DNA of 64,000 nt from MGBC114079 sp964531385 (GCA_964531385.1 CAZHGC010000009.1:20933-84932), one strand, 5' to 3'; positions 46,111 to 55,733 are shown, counted from the first letter of the stretch. Numbers and translations are program-made. Notes: a model not told the origin generated them from the letters alone.

Positions 46111-46130
46111 AGCACATTTTGTGCTGTCAA
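46111..46130 (-). promoter_or_regulatory. Palindrome abutting a TTGACA box upstream of the LytTR operon
   Basis: AGCACATTTTGTGCT (46111-46125) is a 6-3-6 palindrome. TTGACA on the minus strand overlaps its edge. No good -10 box sits at 17 bases, so this is a possible operator or promoter only. Confidence 0.35.
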
Positions 46131-46183
46131 AAAATCTTTTTCAAGAATTGCATCATACATTCTATTACTGAAAACAAAAAAAA

Positions 46184-46206
46184 TAACCACTTTTAAAGAG
46201 TGGCTA
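46184..46206 (-). terminator. Minus-strand terminator in the decayed region
   Basis: Stem CCACT/AGTGG with two further pairs after a mismatch, followed on the minus strand by ATTTTTTTTG. It suggests a former minus-strand transcript upstream of the LytTR gene. Confidence 0.5.
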
Positions 46207-46596
46207 AAAAATATTTTTAATTTCAAACACAATCTCATATCATATTTACTTGTAATATTCTTTGAAATTTTGTCGCCGGTTATAAAAACGAACTTCCTGT
46301 TTGCAATTATAATAATGCTTCCAATGATGTTGCTCAGTGGTGAATTAGAAAAAACAATAACAGCAATAAATATTACAAAGCCTTTTCTATAACCAGAACT
46401 GCTGTTGTTTAACAGTAGTTTTTTGTGAAATAAACAGGAAAATGTGTTACAATTTTCGACATAAATAAAAAAGAATACAATTAAAATATTAAAGACTTAT
46501 AAACATAATAAAAAAATTATCAATTTGAAATGAACCCATAAAAAATTATAAGGGCAGATTTGTAATTTATCCGTTAATTTCGAGGAGATTGAAAAA

Positions 46597-46737
46597 TTGG
46601 TTGAAAAGCTAAATTGGTGTGGAGTTTCAAAGGACGATTTTTATGATGTGGTTTATAAGTTTGCTTGCAAAAAGTTGCAAAAACAAGAAATTTTTGCGAT
46701 TTCATTCCTGTTTTGCACAGTACCCATAAATATATAA
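46597..46737 (+). pseudogene. Small ORF or gene fragment of unknown family
   Basis: TTG 46597 follows GAGGAG by 9 bases and encodes about 46 residues (NWCGVSKDDFYDVVYKFACK, then KLQKQEIFAISFLF). Coding-like sequence continues upstream of the TTG in the same frame (LSVNFEEIEK), so it may be the end of a broken gene. The family is not recognised. Confidence 0.35.
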
Positions 46738-47193
46738 TAAAGCTCACACCGAAATTAACATCAGCAAAACCGGTGCTTCTTCACTAAAACTTTTGAATGC
46801 CTTTTCCATATAACTTTATTTATTATAAATAGCTATTTTTGTATATGCGTCCCATATTAAATATTTTGTGCTTTATCAATATTGTCCAAATCAACTTTTT
46901 TGCTAATAAGTGCCAATAACAAGATTAACAGAATAATAACTACTTTTAAACCTGCCCTTCAGTTATTCTAAATCATCTATCACACTTTTGCAATATGTGA
47001 CAACAGAAATACAAAATAAAAATTTGTTGTACCATATTTAATTTTTTTTAAATTATGATAAAATGTAATTCAGAGAGAAGGAGTTCAATTTTAATTCAAA
47101 ATTAATAAAGTGCTTTTCTTCCAAAGAAAAACGTACATTTTGTTAATTATTGAATTGCTTTTGACAAAAAAATATTAGAAAGGACATAATACT

Positions 47194-47526
47194 ATGGATA
47201 AAAGAGAAGAAATTCTAAACGAATTGAACAAAATTATAGAAGAACGAAATTTGCCCCATTATTCACTTGCAAAAATGACCGGTATAAATCGTTCAACTTT
47301 AATTAAAATTCTAAACGGTTCAAGAAAAATGAACATACGACAATTTAAAAAATTAGTAGACGTATTACCGTTTTCAATTCAGAAAAAAGAAACTCTGTAT
47401 AACGATTTTATAGAATGCACATGGAGCAAAGAACAATTTGCACGCAACAATGCTCTTTTGGATATATTCGATGTGTTAAGCAACCTATCCCTTGAAAATA
47501 CTACAAAATTCGGGGGGGGGGGGTAG
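47194..47526 (+). CDS. HTH (XRE-type) regulator, N-terminal part, cut by G12 tract
   Basis: 110 codons. Residues 8-60 form a Cro/XRE helix-turn-helix: LNKIIEERNLPHYSLAKMTG, INRSTLIKILNGSRKMN, RQFKKLVDVLP. An AAAGGA site precedes ATG 47194. At residue 106 the frame enters 12 consecutive G and stops at once with TAG (47524). The next frame continues as one long open frame, so this is the first part of a single 497-residue protein when the tract has 11 or 14 G. As sequenced, only the DNA-binding part is made. Confidence 0.8.
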   Translation: MDKREEILNELNKIIEERNLPHYSLAKMTGINRSTLIKILNGSRKMNIRQFKKLVDVLPFSIQKKETLYNDFIECTWSKEQFARNNALLDIFDVLSNLSLENTTKFGGGG

Positions 47527-48688
47527 CACAGCTAATCCTCAAATCTTGAAAATTGACATATCTTTACCCGAAGAAAGAAAAATTTATACAGGAGAAATAA
47601 TTTATGACGTAGTCAAAAATTTAATTTCAAAAGAAATTGAATTAAGTAACGGTGCTCCAAAACAGTTGTTTGTATACCTTCCTTTCGATACTGACTTTTT
47701 CAACAAAACTGTTTTGCCATATGTAGATAACACAGAAAATTCTTTAGAAATTTCAGTTCTATTCGAACTTTTAAAAAGCACACAAACAAATAACTCAAAA
47801 AATATATTAATATTAAAAAATGTGCTTCCATTGTTGTTTAATATGAATAATCATTTTACATTGCATTACTTGCATTCCGAAGTTACAAGTAGCAACCACT
47901 TAACGCTGTACCCCTATTATATAATATTAAGTGATAAAGTAGTGTTGCTAAGCTATGATTTAAACAGTATTGCAATATTTGAAGAACAAGATTTTTTGGA
48001 AAAACATATCGAGCATCATAACAATAAAATCCGTTTCGGAATTCCGTTGAAAGTAGATGTGTTTGAAATTGAAAATACCATTAAACACCTATTAAGTGAT
48101 ACTATATATGAAGATACAATGTATGCAATAAGCTTTGAGCCTTGTATCTCCGCTTTCGTTCCTTTTGAAATGTATAACGATTTAATTACAGATGAGTTTC
48201 CCAAAAAAGATGAATTCTTAAACATAATTAAAACAAGATTATCTCAAATTAAAAATGTTCCAAAAAGATATGCTTTGTTCAATAAAAAGGGAATAGACAA
48301 TTTTGTAAACAACGGATACATTGTTGCATTCAAACACCCAAATTTGCTACCTTGCAATTTGGAACAAAGAAAAATAATTTTAACAAACATACTAAATCTT
48401 ATGGACCACAATATTGTCTTTATGCGAGCTTTTTCCGAAGAAAACATAAATATTTCAGAAAATTACGAAGTAACAAATATACAAAATCATTATGATTTCA
48501 GTATAATGATTTATTTTGAAAAAACCATAAGAACTTTAATCATACACGAATCAATAATAAGCAACTGCTTTATAGAATTTATAAATGATATTATAGAAAC
48601 CGATAAAGTACACACAATAGAAGAAACAAAAGCTTTTCTGAAGTCGGCAATTAAAAAACTTGATGAAATGATAGACGCTGAAAAATAA
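47492..48688 (+). CDS. C-terminal sensor-like part of the HTH regulator, out of frame
   Basis: About 387 codons follow the G tract in a frame shifted by one. The sequence is long, uninterrupted and coding-like (IYTGEIIYDVVKNLISKEIE, LYPYYIILSDKVVLLSYD, MYAISFEPCISAFVPFEMY), and ends KLDEMIDAEK. It has no start with a ribosome binding site of its own, which supports its being the C-terminus of the regulator at 47194. No known domain is recognised; long C-termini of this kind in XRE regulators usually bind a ligand or oligomerise. A palindromic terminator follows. Confidence 0.7.
   Translation: MKILQNSGGGGSTANPQILKIDISLPEERKIYTGEIIYDVVKNLISKEIELSNGAPKQLFVYLPFDTDFFNKTVLPYVDNTENSLEISVLFELLKSTQTNNSKNILILKNVLPLLFNMNNHFTLHYLHSEVTSSNHLTLYPYYIILSDKVVLLSYDLNSIAIFEEQDFLEKHIEHHNNKIRFGIPLKVDVFEIENTIKHLLSDTIYEDTMYAISFEPCISAFVPFEMYNDLITDEFPKKDEFLNIIKTRLSQIKNVPKRYALFNKKGIDNFVNNGYIVAFKHPNLLPCNLEQRKIILTNILNLMDHNIVFMRAFSEENINISENYEVTNIQNHYDFSIMIYFEKTIRTLIIHESIISNCFIEFINDIIETDKVHTIEETKAFLKSAIKKLDEMIDAEK
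47512..47523 (+). repeat. Poly-G tract (12 G), candidate phase-variation switch
   Basis: Twelve consecutive G in very AT-rich DNA, inside a coding region. With 12 G the frame ends in TAG; with 11 or 14 the two ORFs fuse through GGGG-STANPQ. Slipped-strand mispairing at such a run would toggle full-length protein. Confidence 0.85.
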
Positions 48689-48700
48689 AAATATAAAAAT

Positions 48701-48729
48701 ATCAGTTAGAGTTTAAAACTCTAACTGAT
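48701..48729. terminator. Perfect palindrome between convergent genes
   Basis: 14-base arms (ATCAGTTAGAGTTT) around one base. On the minus strand it is followed by ATTTTTATATTTTT, so it mainly terminates the DUF3794 gene, and may also serve the HTH regulator. Confidence 0.75.
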
Positions 48730-48792
48730 GCCGGCTGTCAAACTCCAACCTTAAAATTTCTCAACAATTTTCAAATAACTTTGTCTCAAAAT

Positions 48793-50367
48793 TTAACAAG
48801 CCGGAACTTTTTTCAAAATAAGAAATTTATCCCCCGGATAAATTTTGTCGGGGTCTTCAATATCATTAACACAAACAATGTCTTCAATCGTTGTGTTAAA
48901 TCTCTTTGCAATTTTCCACAAAGTATCCCCGGGTTTAACAACATAAATTGTCATACTCGGAAATTTATCAAAGAAATTTTTGTCCAAATCCGTAAAACAA
49001 ATGTCTTCAATTAAATTTATTTTTTTCTTTTCATTAACGCAAACATAAAAATTAATAACACATTTAATCTCAATTTCCTTGTCGGAAAGCATACTCAAAT
49101 TAATTCTGTCAAGATTAACGCAAATATCACAATCCAAGTCTGAATTTTCCTTTGTTCCCTTTGTTTCAACAGTCTGCCTATATGGAATAATTGTGTTAAA
49201 ACATTGTAAAGGTGCTTCATCATCTGACGTTATGTAAAGAATGTCAACATCAACAATGCCCTCAACAACCGTTTTATCATCGAGAATTTTAATATCATCA
49301 AGATGTTGTTTTCCCGAAACCTTAAACACTTGCAAAATTTTAGGGAAATCATCGTCAAGGGCAACAACCTCTTTAATTGGAAACTGGTTTTTGTTTCTGC
49401 ACAAAAAAGAGGGATATTCAACAACCTTTTCCGTTCCGCTCAAATCTTTATCAATGCAATAAGCATCTTCAAGAATTTGAAACTCTTTTTCGTTGCAAAC
49501 ATCTGCAAAAACACCAACGCTAACCTCAAGTTCAATAATTCTGTCCTCTCCGTCGCCGTCCGGACAAACTTTAAAATATTTATCTTGAACAAAAATGTTT
49601 GCATCCGCAAACATCTCCTCTTTAACACCGTTTGCCTCAATATTTCCGTTAAACGGAATTTCGTTTTCAAAAAATTCAACAACACTTTCGCTTGAATCGC
49701 TTTTATATAAAACGCAAACAGCAAGCTCTCCACCAATTCCAATTTTCCCGTCAAGAGCTTTAACGTCTTTGTTTGAAACATTAATTGAACATTGAACAAT
49801 TTCGCCAATATCCGGTTTTCCAGCAGGAATTCGAATTTCCTCTCGAATAATAAAACGGTCGGCTTTTTTAAGAACAATTTCGCTAAATTTAAAATTTTTC
49901 TTAATCATCTGATTTTCGGGAATTTCCTCAATGTCAACAACAATGTTTTCTTCTTCCGAAGAAAATACGTTTCCCAAAACGTTCAAAACCGCTCTAAAAC
50001 TAATTTTCCTGTCATTAATCATTTTATAATCAATATTTTCAATTTCGCAAGAAACGTTGCAAAGCATTCCCTTTTCAATTCCGTCAACAGTTATAAAATC
50101 ATTGATAGGAGTTGAAAAATCAATGCTATGTATTGGCTTTTCGCCTGTTTTCGAAACATAAATAAGGTCAATATCAAGCTTGCCTTTAAAGCTGATTCTT
50201 CCGTTCACAATATCAAAACTTTCAATGCACGCATAAGAATCGCTTTGCAAAATTTTCTCCATATCAGGTTTAATATCAGGAACAATAATATCCCCCTCAA
50301 GAAGAACCTGTGACGTTTCTCGCCCAACATTTCTGTCTATATTCACACTCTTTTTAATTGGCTCCAT
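48793..50367 (-). CDS. DUF3794 (SPOCS) and LysM domain protein
   Basis: 524 residues. Three DUF3794/SPOCS-like repeats (VLLEGDIIVPDIKPDMEKIL, EEIRIPAGKPDIGEIVQCS and QVFKVSGKQHLDDIKILDD with VVEGIVDVDILYI) precede a C-terminal LysM (IYVVKPGDTLWKIAKRFNTT to GDKFLIL) that binds peptidoglycan. The architecture is typical of spore-envelope-associated proteins of Clostridia. ATG 50367 with GGGAGGT is used instead of a start 10 codons upstream. It is probably its own transcription unit. Confidence 0.88.
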   Translation of the reverse strand: MEPIKKSVNIDRNVGRETSQVLLEGDIIVPDIKPDMEKILQSDSYACIESFDIVNGRISFKGKLDIDLIYVSKTGEKPIHSIDFSTPINDFITVDGIEKGMLCNVSCEIENIDYKMINDRKISFRAVLNVLGNVFSSEEENIVVDIEEIPENQMIKKNFKFSEIVLKKADRFIIREEIRIPAGKPDIGEIVQCSINVSNKDVKALDGKIGIGGELAVCVLYKSDSSESVVEFFENEIPFNGNIEANGVKEEMFADANIFVQDKYFKVCPDGDGEDRIIELEVSVGVFADVCNEKEFQILEDAYCIDKDLSGTEKVVEYPSFLCRNKNQFPIKEVVALDDDFPKILQVFKVSGKQHLDDIKILDDKTVVEGIVDVDILYITSDDEAPLQCFNTIIPYRQTVETKGTKENSDLDCDICVNLDRINLSMLSDKEIEIKCVINFYVCVNEKKKINLIEDICFTDLDKNFFDKFPSMTIYVVKPGDTLWKIAKRFNTTIEDIVCVNDIEDPDKIYPGDKFLILKKVPAC

Positions 50368-50493
50368 AAAAATATACCTCCCAAAAGATTTATACAATTT
50401 CTACAAAAACATCGCCTTTTATATTATATAAATCAATTTAGGAATATATTCCAAATTTAAGACAAAACCGCAAAATTATAACTATGTGTGGTT

Positions 50494-51141
50494 TTATTTT
50501 TTATAGTCTGCTTCAAGCCTAAAAATAGGCATACCTTTGCTTGAAAACTTTTCTTCATATTCCGTCATAACGTTTCCCTCAAAATCACTGTTATGCAAAT
50601 CAAGAGAAATGTTTTTCATTTTCCAATGCTCTTGTGCAGCAAATTCGTTAAGCGAAAATTCAAATAAAATTCGGTTGTCTGTTTTAAAACAAACCTCCCC
50701 TTTTTCGCCAAAAATTTCACCGTAAAGGTTTAAAAAATTTCTGTGGGTAAGTCTCCTTTTTGCCCATTTCTTTTTGTTCGGCCATGGGTCACAAAAATTT
50801 ATATATAATCTGTCAATTTCTCCCTCGGCAAAAAAATCTTTCAAATTTTCAACATCGGCAGAAAAAAAGACAATGTTTTTGCCAACTTCCTTTTCACGAC
50901 CTTTTTTCAAAGCCGCCGCAATAACCATACTTTGCCTTTCAACCGCAACATAATTGATGTTTGGGTTCAATTTTGACATAGTTGTAATAAATTGCCCTTT
51001 TCCACAGCCAATTTCAACATGAACAGGATTCTCGTTTCCAAAAAATTCTTTCCATTTTCCTTTAAGTAATTCAGGTTCCTTAATAAAATTTTTGTTTGTA
51101 TCAAATTCGTTTTGAGCCCAAGGCTTTTTTCTTATACGCAT
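50494..51141 (-). CDS. trmB: tRNA (guanine-N7-)-methyltransferase
   Basis: 215 residues. AdoMet-binding start VHVEIGCGKGQFITTMS, then INYVAVERQ, the TrmB signature LYINFCDPWPNKKKWAKRRL, and the tail YEEKFSSKGMPIFRLEA. It methylates G46 of tRNA to m7G. ATG 51141 with GGAGG is chosen over an ATG 11 codons upstream. A weak hairpin at about 50464-50497 may end the transcript. Confidence 0.96.
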   Translation of the reverse strand: MRIRKKPWAQNEFDTNKNFIKEPELLKGKWKEFFGNENPVHVEIGCGKGQFITTMSKLNPNINYVAVERQSMVIAAALKKGREKEVGKNIVFFSADVENLKDFFAEGEIDRLYINFCDPWPNKKKWAKRRLTHRNFLNLYGEIFGEKGEVCFKTDNRILFEFSLNEFAAQEHWKMKNISLDLHNSDFEGNVMTEYEEKFSSKGMPIFRLEADYKK

Positions 51142-51285
51142 TACAAATATCCTCCAAATTAAAGGCAAACCCACCGTTTATCAACAAAAAATGCAAAATC
51201 ACAATTTGCGGTTTTGCCAAAAATTAAAACTTCATCTGTAAAAATATTACCACAATAAAAGAAATCCTGCAACAATTAAAATTTT

Positions 51286-52425
51286 TCAGGCCATATCGCC
51301 CCCATCAACATTTAAAATCCAATAACCGTAATCTCCGTCAACAGGAACTTTATTTTCGCAACATTTGAATTGCCTAAACCCTTGAAGCCCCGCTTCAAGC
51401 CTGTAATCTGAAAAATATCTTCCCGGAACTCCCAAAATGTATTTTTCTTTTCCGCCCTCAAAAAATTTTCCCAATATGAGATGTTTATACCTTTTTTCGG
51501 AAAGCGATACAAACGGATTATTTAAGTAAACCCAAGCTCTTCCGGGCAAAACAACCAATTCATCAGATGCAATTCTAACCCATTCAACGTCTTTTTTTTG
51601 ACTCTGAAAAGGTGTCATTTTCAAATTATTGGTAAAAATACACTCAACGCCATAATTTTCCGAACTTTTAATTTTTTCAAAAGTACCCTCGGAAGAACGA
51701 GAAACCGCCGTTTTTTCCGTTTCAAGCTTTTCAATTCCTTGTTTAAATTTTTTAACAATGTCATTAAAATTTTGCCCCGCCAAATTCAAAGATTTAAAAC
51801 TATTTTTTCTTTCTTCCAAAATTTCGTTTTTTTCAAAATTCTGTGTTTCAAAATTTTCCTCGCAAACACAAGCTTGATTTTGAACTTCTTCGCTCTCCCC
51901 CTCTTTTGGGCTTTCATCATCATTTTTTTCTTCAATTTCAAGTTTATCGTTTTCAGTTTTTTCTAAATTTTCAACATCATCAATTTTTTCTTCATTCCCC
52001 TTTTTTTCATCAAAAAATACAAAGCCCTCTTTCCATTGAACAACCCCGCCAACATAGCCCATAAGCAAAACTTTAATTTTTTCACACCCAAAAGGCATAA
52101 CCGCAACAGCGTGAAAATCCTCAATTTTAAGATTTGTTCCACAAACATTTTCTGGGTCAAACTCTGCCTTAAATTCGCCCTTTCCGCTCAAATCCGTAGA
52201 TATTTTTCCAATTGTTGCCCCCAAATTGTTTCCGCCCTTACAACTGATAATATAAACAGAATAACACCCCTCTTTAAGTCCTTGAATGTATGTTGCAAAT
52301 TTCCCTTTTCCAAATCTAACCTCAATAACACACCGTCCCATAGATTCTTTAAAATCCATAGAATAATCCGCCGATTCTTGTTTAAGTGTAACAAACATTC
52401 TTGCATAATTCCTTGAATAAATCAT
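51286..52425 (-). CDS. DUF6128-like protein of unknown function
   Basis: 379 residues. The N-terminal 140 residues (MFVTLKQESADYSMDFKES, GRCVIEVRFGKGKFATYIQG, YSVYIISCKGG) and the C-terminal 110 residues (WVRIASDELVVLPGRAWVYL, HLILGKF, YILGVPGRYFSDYRLEAGLQ, DGDYGYWIL) are conserved-looking and match what I recall of DUF6128 proteins of Clostridia. The centre is a long acidic, Glu/Lys/Asn-rich linker. No signal peptide is seen. GGAGG precedes ATG 52425. The function is unknown; the neighbours (spore and wall genes) give only weak context. Confidence 0.65.
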   Translation of the reverse strand: MIYSRNYARMFVTLKQESADYSMDFKESMGRCVIEVRFGKGKFATYIQGLKEGCYSVYIISCKGGNNLGATIGKISTDLSGKGEFKAEFDPENVCGTNLKIEDFHAVAVMPFGCEKIKVLLMGYVGGVVQWKEGFVFFDEKKGNEEKIDDVENLEKTENDKLEIEEKNDDESPKEGESEEVQNQACVCEENFETQNFEKNEILEERKNSFKSLNLAGQNFNDIVKKFKQGIEKLETEKTAVSRSSEGTFEKIKSSENYGVECIFTNNLKMTPFQSQKKDVEWVRIASDELVVLPGRAWVYLNNPFVSLSEKRYKHLILGKFFEGGKEKYILGVPGRYFSDYRLEAGLQGFRQFKCCENKVPVDGDYGYWILNVDGGDMA

Positions 52426-52712
52426 TAAAACCCCTCCGCAATATTTAAAAAATATAAATTAAATTTTATATGTAACAATTCACTATAAATAAATATATGC
52501 CCCTCAAACAAAAAATATTACTCAAACAAAAAATTATAATTTTACGTTTCCGTTAAATTTCATGCTTTTGTATTGCAACTTTTGTTTAAAATTGTTAAAA
52601 TATAAATATAAGTTTGTCGATAAAAAAATATTTTTGTATTTTTTGCAACAAATTTAAATTAAATTATAACTTGCATACATAAAACCCTAATCAACAAAAA
52701 GGAGTTTTAACA

Positions 52713-54629
52713 ATGTTCAAAAATCTCAAAAAAATTTCAATTTTTCTGTCAGCCGTTTTGGTTGCATTATCATCAATAACAACCTGCTTCTCAGCACCTT
52801 GGATTGATATAAACATAACCTATAACGGAAAAACTGAACGTTACAATGCCGAAAACGTATATCTCTATATAAACGGAAAACGCATAGAAAACATTTCAAT
52901 GCCACCAATAATAATAAACGGCTCAACGCTTGTTCCCGCAAGAGAAGTCTTCGAACCTCTCGGAGCAACCGTTTCGTGGAAAAAAGACACAGAAGAAGTC
53001 ATAATTTCATATAAAGAAACAACAATAATAATAAAAATAAACTCAAACACAGCAACCGTAAATAACTCAACCGAACCTCTTTCAATGCCGGCAAAAATAA
53101 TAAACAACAAAACAATGATACCGGCAAGATTTATAGCTCAATCGCTCGGTTTAAAAGTTGAATGGGATAAAACAACAAGAATAATAAACATACGTGAATT
53201 TCCAAACGAACCAATCAACCCAATAATTGAAATCCCAATTGAAGAACCAACCGTTTCCAAAACCGAAGAAACAACGGAACAAATTTCCGAACACTCTTCC
53301 GAAGAAACAACAGAACGAGATGCCGTAAATTTAAATTCGCCCTCTTGCGAAGACGGAATTTTTAAAATAACGGCAAACGGCTCAATCGGTGATTTTGCCG
53401 GTCCTTCAAAAAGAGGAAAAAAACTAACCTATATTTTAAGCAAAACAAATCCGCCAAAAAAAGACACATACTCTTTCGATGATGATTACATAAAAAAAGT
53501 TTCGTTCAATAACATAACAATAAATAACAAAAATTTCACAGAAGTAACACTCCATTTAACAGAAAACAACACTCCTGTCGAATACATTTCAAAAGATGAA
53601 AAGAGCTTCATTGTCGATTTTGTAAACGATGCTCCGAAATATGATGACTTGTATGCAGTAAACCTCGATGACGAGCCTCTTGCCTCCGATATTGATGTTT
53701 CAAATTATGACAATTCAAACCAGTTCGCCGAAACGCCATCACTTTCTGAAATATCGTCAGACAAAAATTTGTTTTTCGAAAACGAAACACTCTACATAAA
53801 GAAAAATTCAAGCTTAAATTTAAGTTCAATAACCGAAATCGACAACTATTCCGAACGTAATTATGTAATAGATACAAATTGTGATCTTTCAAGCCTGTTA
53901 AAATCAGGAAAATATGAAATAAACAACGATAAAATAGATTATGTCGAAATAACACATAACCAAACAACAAAAATTACAATTTATGAAAAAAAAGTTTTTG
54001 CATACACGTTATCAGAGAATAACGAATATATTTGTATAAAACCAATCTCACCAAAAGAGAAATATCAAAAAATCGTTGTAATAGATGCCGGCCATGGCGG
54101 AGATGACCCTGGAGCACAAGCAAACAATATTCAAGAAAAAGAATTAAATCTTTCAATAGCTCAAAAAACAGTTGATTTGCTTGAAAAAAACAATAACATA
54201 AAAGTTTATGCCATAAGGCTAACCGATGTTTTCTACACTCGTCCGGAAAGAGCCGAATTTGCAAATGATTTGGGCGATTTATTCATCTCAATCCACGCAA
54301 ATTCATTCACCGCCGAAAAAGCCAACGGAACGGAAGTGTGGTTTTGGCCCCACGAAAATGACACAACAACAATTGCTTGCCAAAATCTTGCCGAAATTCT
54401 CCAAAAACATCTCATAAACAATTTAAAAAGCACAAACAGAGGTGTAAAAAGCACAAATTATGATGTTCTGACTTTAACAAAAATACCCGCCGCATTATGT
54501 GAAATCGGCTTTATAACAAATTCCGCCGAAGCGGCAAATTTAAAAAACGATGAATATAGAAACCTTGCCGCACAGGCAATTTATCAATCAATCATCGAAG
54601 TATTCGAAAAATATACACCTCAAAGATAA
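52713..54629 (+). CDS. N-acetylmuramoyl-L-alanine amidase with Cu-amine-oxidase-like domain
   Basis: 638 residues. Signal peptide FLSAVLVALSSITTCFSA. Residues about 45-165 are a copper-amine-oxidase N1-like module (NGSTLVPAREVFEPLGATV and NKTMIPARFIAQSLG). A Glu/Thr linker follows, then an AMIN-like beta region (about 200-300). The C-terminal Amidase_3 domain (about 445-635) has the zinc ligands in VIDAGHGGDDPGA, KELNLSIA and ISIHANSF, plus the catalytic Glu in ALCEIGFITN. It cleaves the muramoyl-peptide bond of peptidoglycan outside the cell. AAAGGAG precedes ATG 52713. cheB follows by 18 bases. Confidence 0.94.
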   Translation: MFKNLKKISIFLSAVLVALSSITTCFSAPWIDINITYNGKTERYNAENVYLYINGKRIENISMPPIIINGSTLVPAREVFEPLGATVSWKKDTEEVIISYKETTIIIKINSNTATVNNSTEPLSMPAKIINNKTMIPARFIAQSLGLKVEWDKTTRIINIREFPNEPINPIIEIPIEEPTVSKTEETTEQISEHSSEETTERDAVNLNSPSCEDGIFKITANGSIGDFAGPSKRGKKLTYILSKTNPPKKDTYSFDDDYIKKVSFNNITINNKNFTEVTLHLTENNTPVEYISKDEKSFIVDFVNDAPKYDDLYAVNLDDEPLASDIDVSNYDNSNQFAETPSLSEISSDKNLFFENETLYIKKNSSLNLSSITEIDNYSERNYVIDTNCDLSSLLKSGKYEINNDKIDYVEITHNQTTKITIYEKKVFAYTLSENNEYICIKPISPKEKYQKIVVIDAGHGGDDPGAQANNIQEKELNLSIAQKTVDLLEKNNNIKVYAIRLTDVFYTRPERAEFANDLGDLFISIHANSFTAEKANGTEVWFWPHENDTTTIACQNLAEILQKHLINNLKSTNRGVKSTNYDVLTLTKIPAALCEIGFITNSAEAANLKNDEYRNLAAQAIYQSIIEVFEKYTPQR

Positions 54630-54647
54630 ATGTAAAGGGGGATTTAT

Positions 54648-55685
54648 ATGCCTGCAAAAATTATAATTGCATCTTATGATGAAAATTTAAAAACCACATT
54701 AAAAAGAAATATTTCGGGTTCAAACGTTGATGTAATCCCTTCATACAATATCGTTGAGGCAGCATCACATTTTTCCGAAACAACTCCAAACGTATTAATC
54801 TATGACACAGACAACGGAATACGCCCTTCAAAATATATAAGCATATTGTTAAAAAAATACAATTTGTTAATAATTCTAACCGGTTCAAGCCCCAAAAAAG
54901 CCTATGATTTTTTTGCTTTCGGCGTAAAAGATTATATAATAAAACCGGAAAACTTCAATTCTCCTGACGGAAAAGAGTTTTTGGTTTCAATAATTGAAAG
55001 AATAAAAATGTTTTTTAAATCAAATTCTTCAAGAATGCCCGCAAAACCAAAGCCTCTCGAAAATCATTTAAGAAATGCCAACGCTTTGCAATCAAAATTC
55101 GGGCATAAAAAAGATTTTGTAATTGCAATTGCATCTTCAACAGGAGGAACGGAAGCTCTCGATAAAATAATGCGAGAACTTCCAAGCGATTTGCCCCCAA
55201 TTTTAATAGTTCAGCATATGCCAAGCACGTTCACAAAACAGTTTGCAAAAAGGCTTAACAACTATTCAAAGTTGTCAATAAAAGAAGCCGAAGATTCCGA
55301 ACCCGTTTACCCCGGTAATGTGTATATAGCTCCGGGAGATTTCCATATAACTTTGTCAAAAAAATATGGCAAACTTGTGATAGAATATAATACAGAAAAG
55401 AAAATAAACGGAGTTCGCCCCTCTGCCGATGTCCTTTTCAACTCTGTTGCCGAAGTTATGGGAGAAAATTCAATCGGCGTAATCTTAACAGGAATGGGAG
55501 CAGACGGAGCAAAAGGCCTTCTTTTAATGAAAAATGCAGGTTCAATAAATATCGGTCAAGATGAAGAAAGTTGCGTAATATATGGAATGCCAAAAGCCGC
55601 ACAAACTCTCGGTGCATTGGACGAACAGCTTCCCCTCTCCGAAATTCCAAAAAAATTAGTTGAACTTTCAAAAAATATACAATAA
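54648..55685 (+). CDS. cheB: CheB-type protein-glutamate methylesterase with weak receiver domain
   Basis: 345 residues. The C-terminal methylesterase (about 155-345) has the catalytic triad Ser in IASSTGGTEAL, His in IVQHMPSTFT and Asp in TGMGADGAKGL. The N-terminal receiver-like domain keeps a possible phospho-Asp (VLIYDTD), Thr (LIILTGSS) and Lys (IIKPE) but the usual acidic pair reads SYDEN, so phosphorylation may be weak. It demethylates or deamidates chemoreceptors. GGGGG precedes ATG. It is an orphan: no other che gene is in the window. It ends at a strong terminator. Confidence 0.9.
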   Translation: MPAKIIIASYDENLKTTLKRNISGSNVDVIPSYNIVEAASHFSETTPNVLIYDTDNGIRPSKYISILLKKYNLLIILTGSSPKKAYDFFAFGVKDYIIKPENFNSPDGKEFLVSIIERIKMFFKSNSSRMPAKPKPLENHLRNANALQSKFGHKKDFVIAIASSTGGTEALDKIMRELPSDLPPILIVQHMPSTFTKQFAKRLNNYSKLSIKEAEDSEPVYPGNVYIAPGDFHITLSKKYGKLVIEYNTEKKINGVRPSADVLFNSVAEVMGENSIGVILTGMGADGAKGLLLMKNAGSINIGQDEESCVIYGMPKAAQTLGALDEQLPLSEIPKKLVELSKNIQ

Positions 55686-55693
55686 ATTTGAAT

Positions 55694-55729
55694 AAAAAAC
55701 CGCCCAATCATATGCTTGAGCGGTTTTTT
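55694..55729. terminator. Bidirectional terminator
   Basis: Stem AAAAAACCGC/GCGGTTTTTT between convergent cheB and the exonuclease gene, with T runs on both sides. Confidence 0.9.
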
Positions 55730-55733
55730 TTGT

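Larger units (their letters stand above)
46020..47193. other. 1.2-kb divergent region with decayed gene remnants
   Basis: Between the LytTR operon and the HTH regulator. It contains a palindrome next to TTGACA (46111-46130), a minus-strand terminator (46184-46206), a small plus-strand ORF (46597-46737) and several short protein-like fragments on both strands, e.g. plus strand GYKNELPVCNYNNASNDVAQ near 46290 and minus strand MEKAFKSFSEEAPVLLMLIS (46744-46809) and VVIILLILLLALISKKVD then LDNIDKAQNI (46857-46945). None has a complete start, site and length. It reads as a graveyard of lost genes. Confidence 0.5.
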
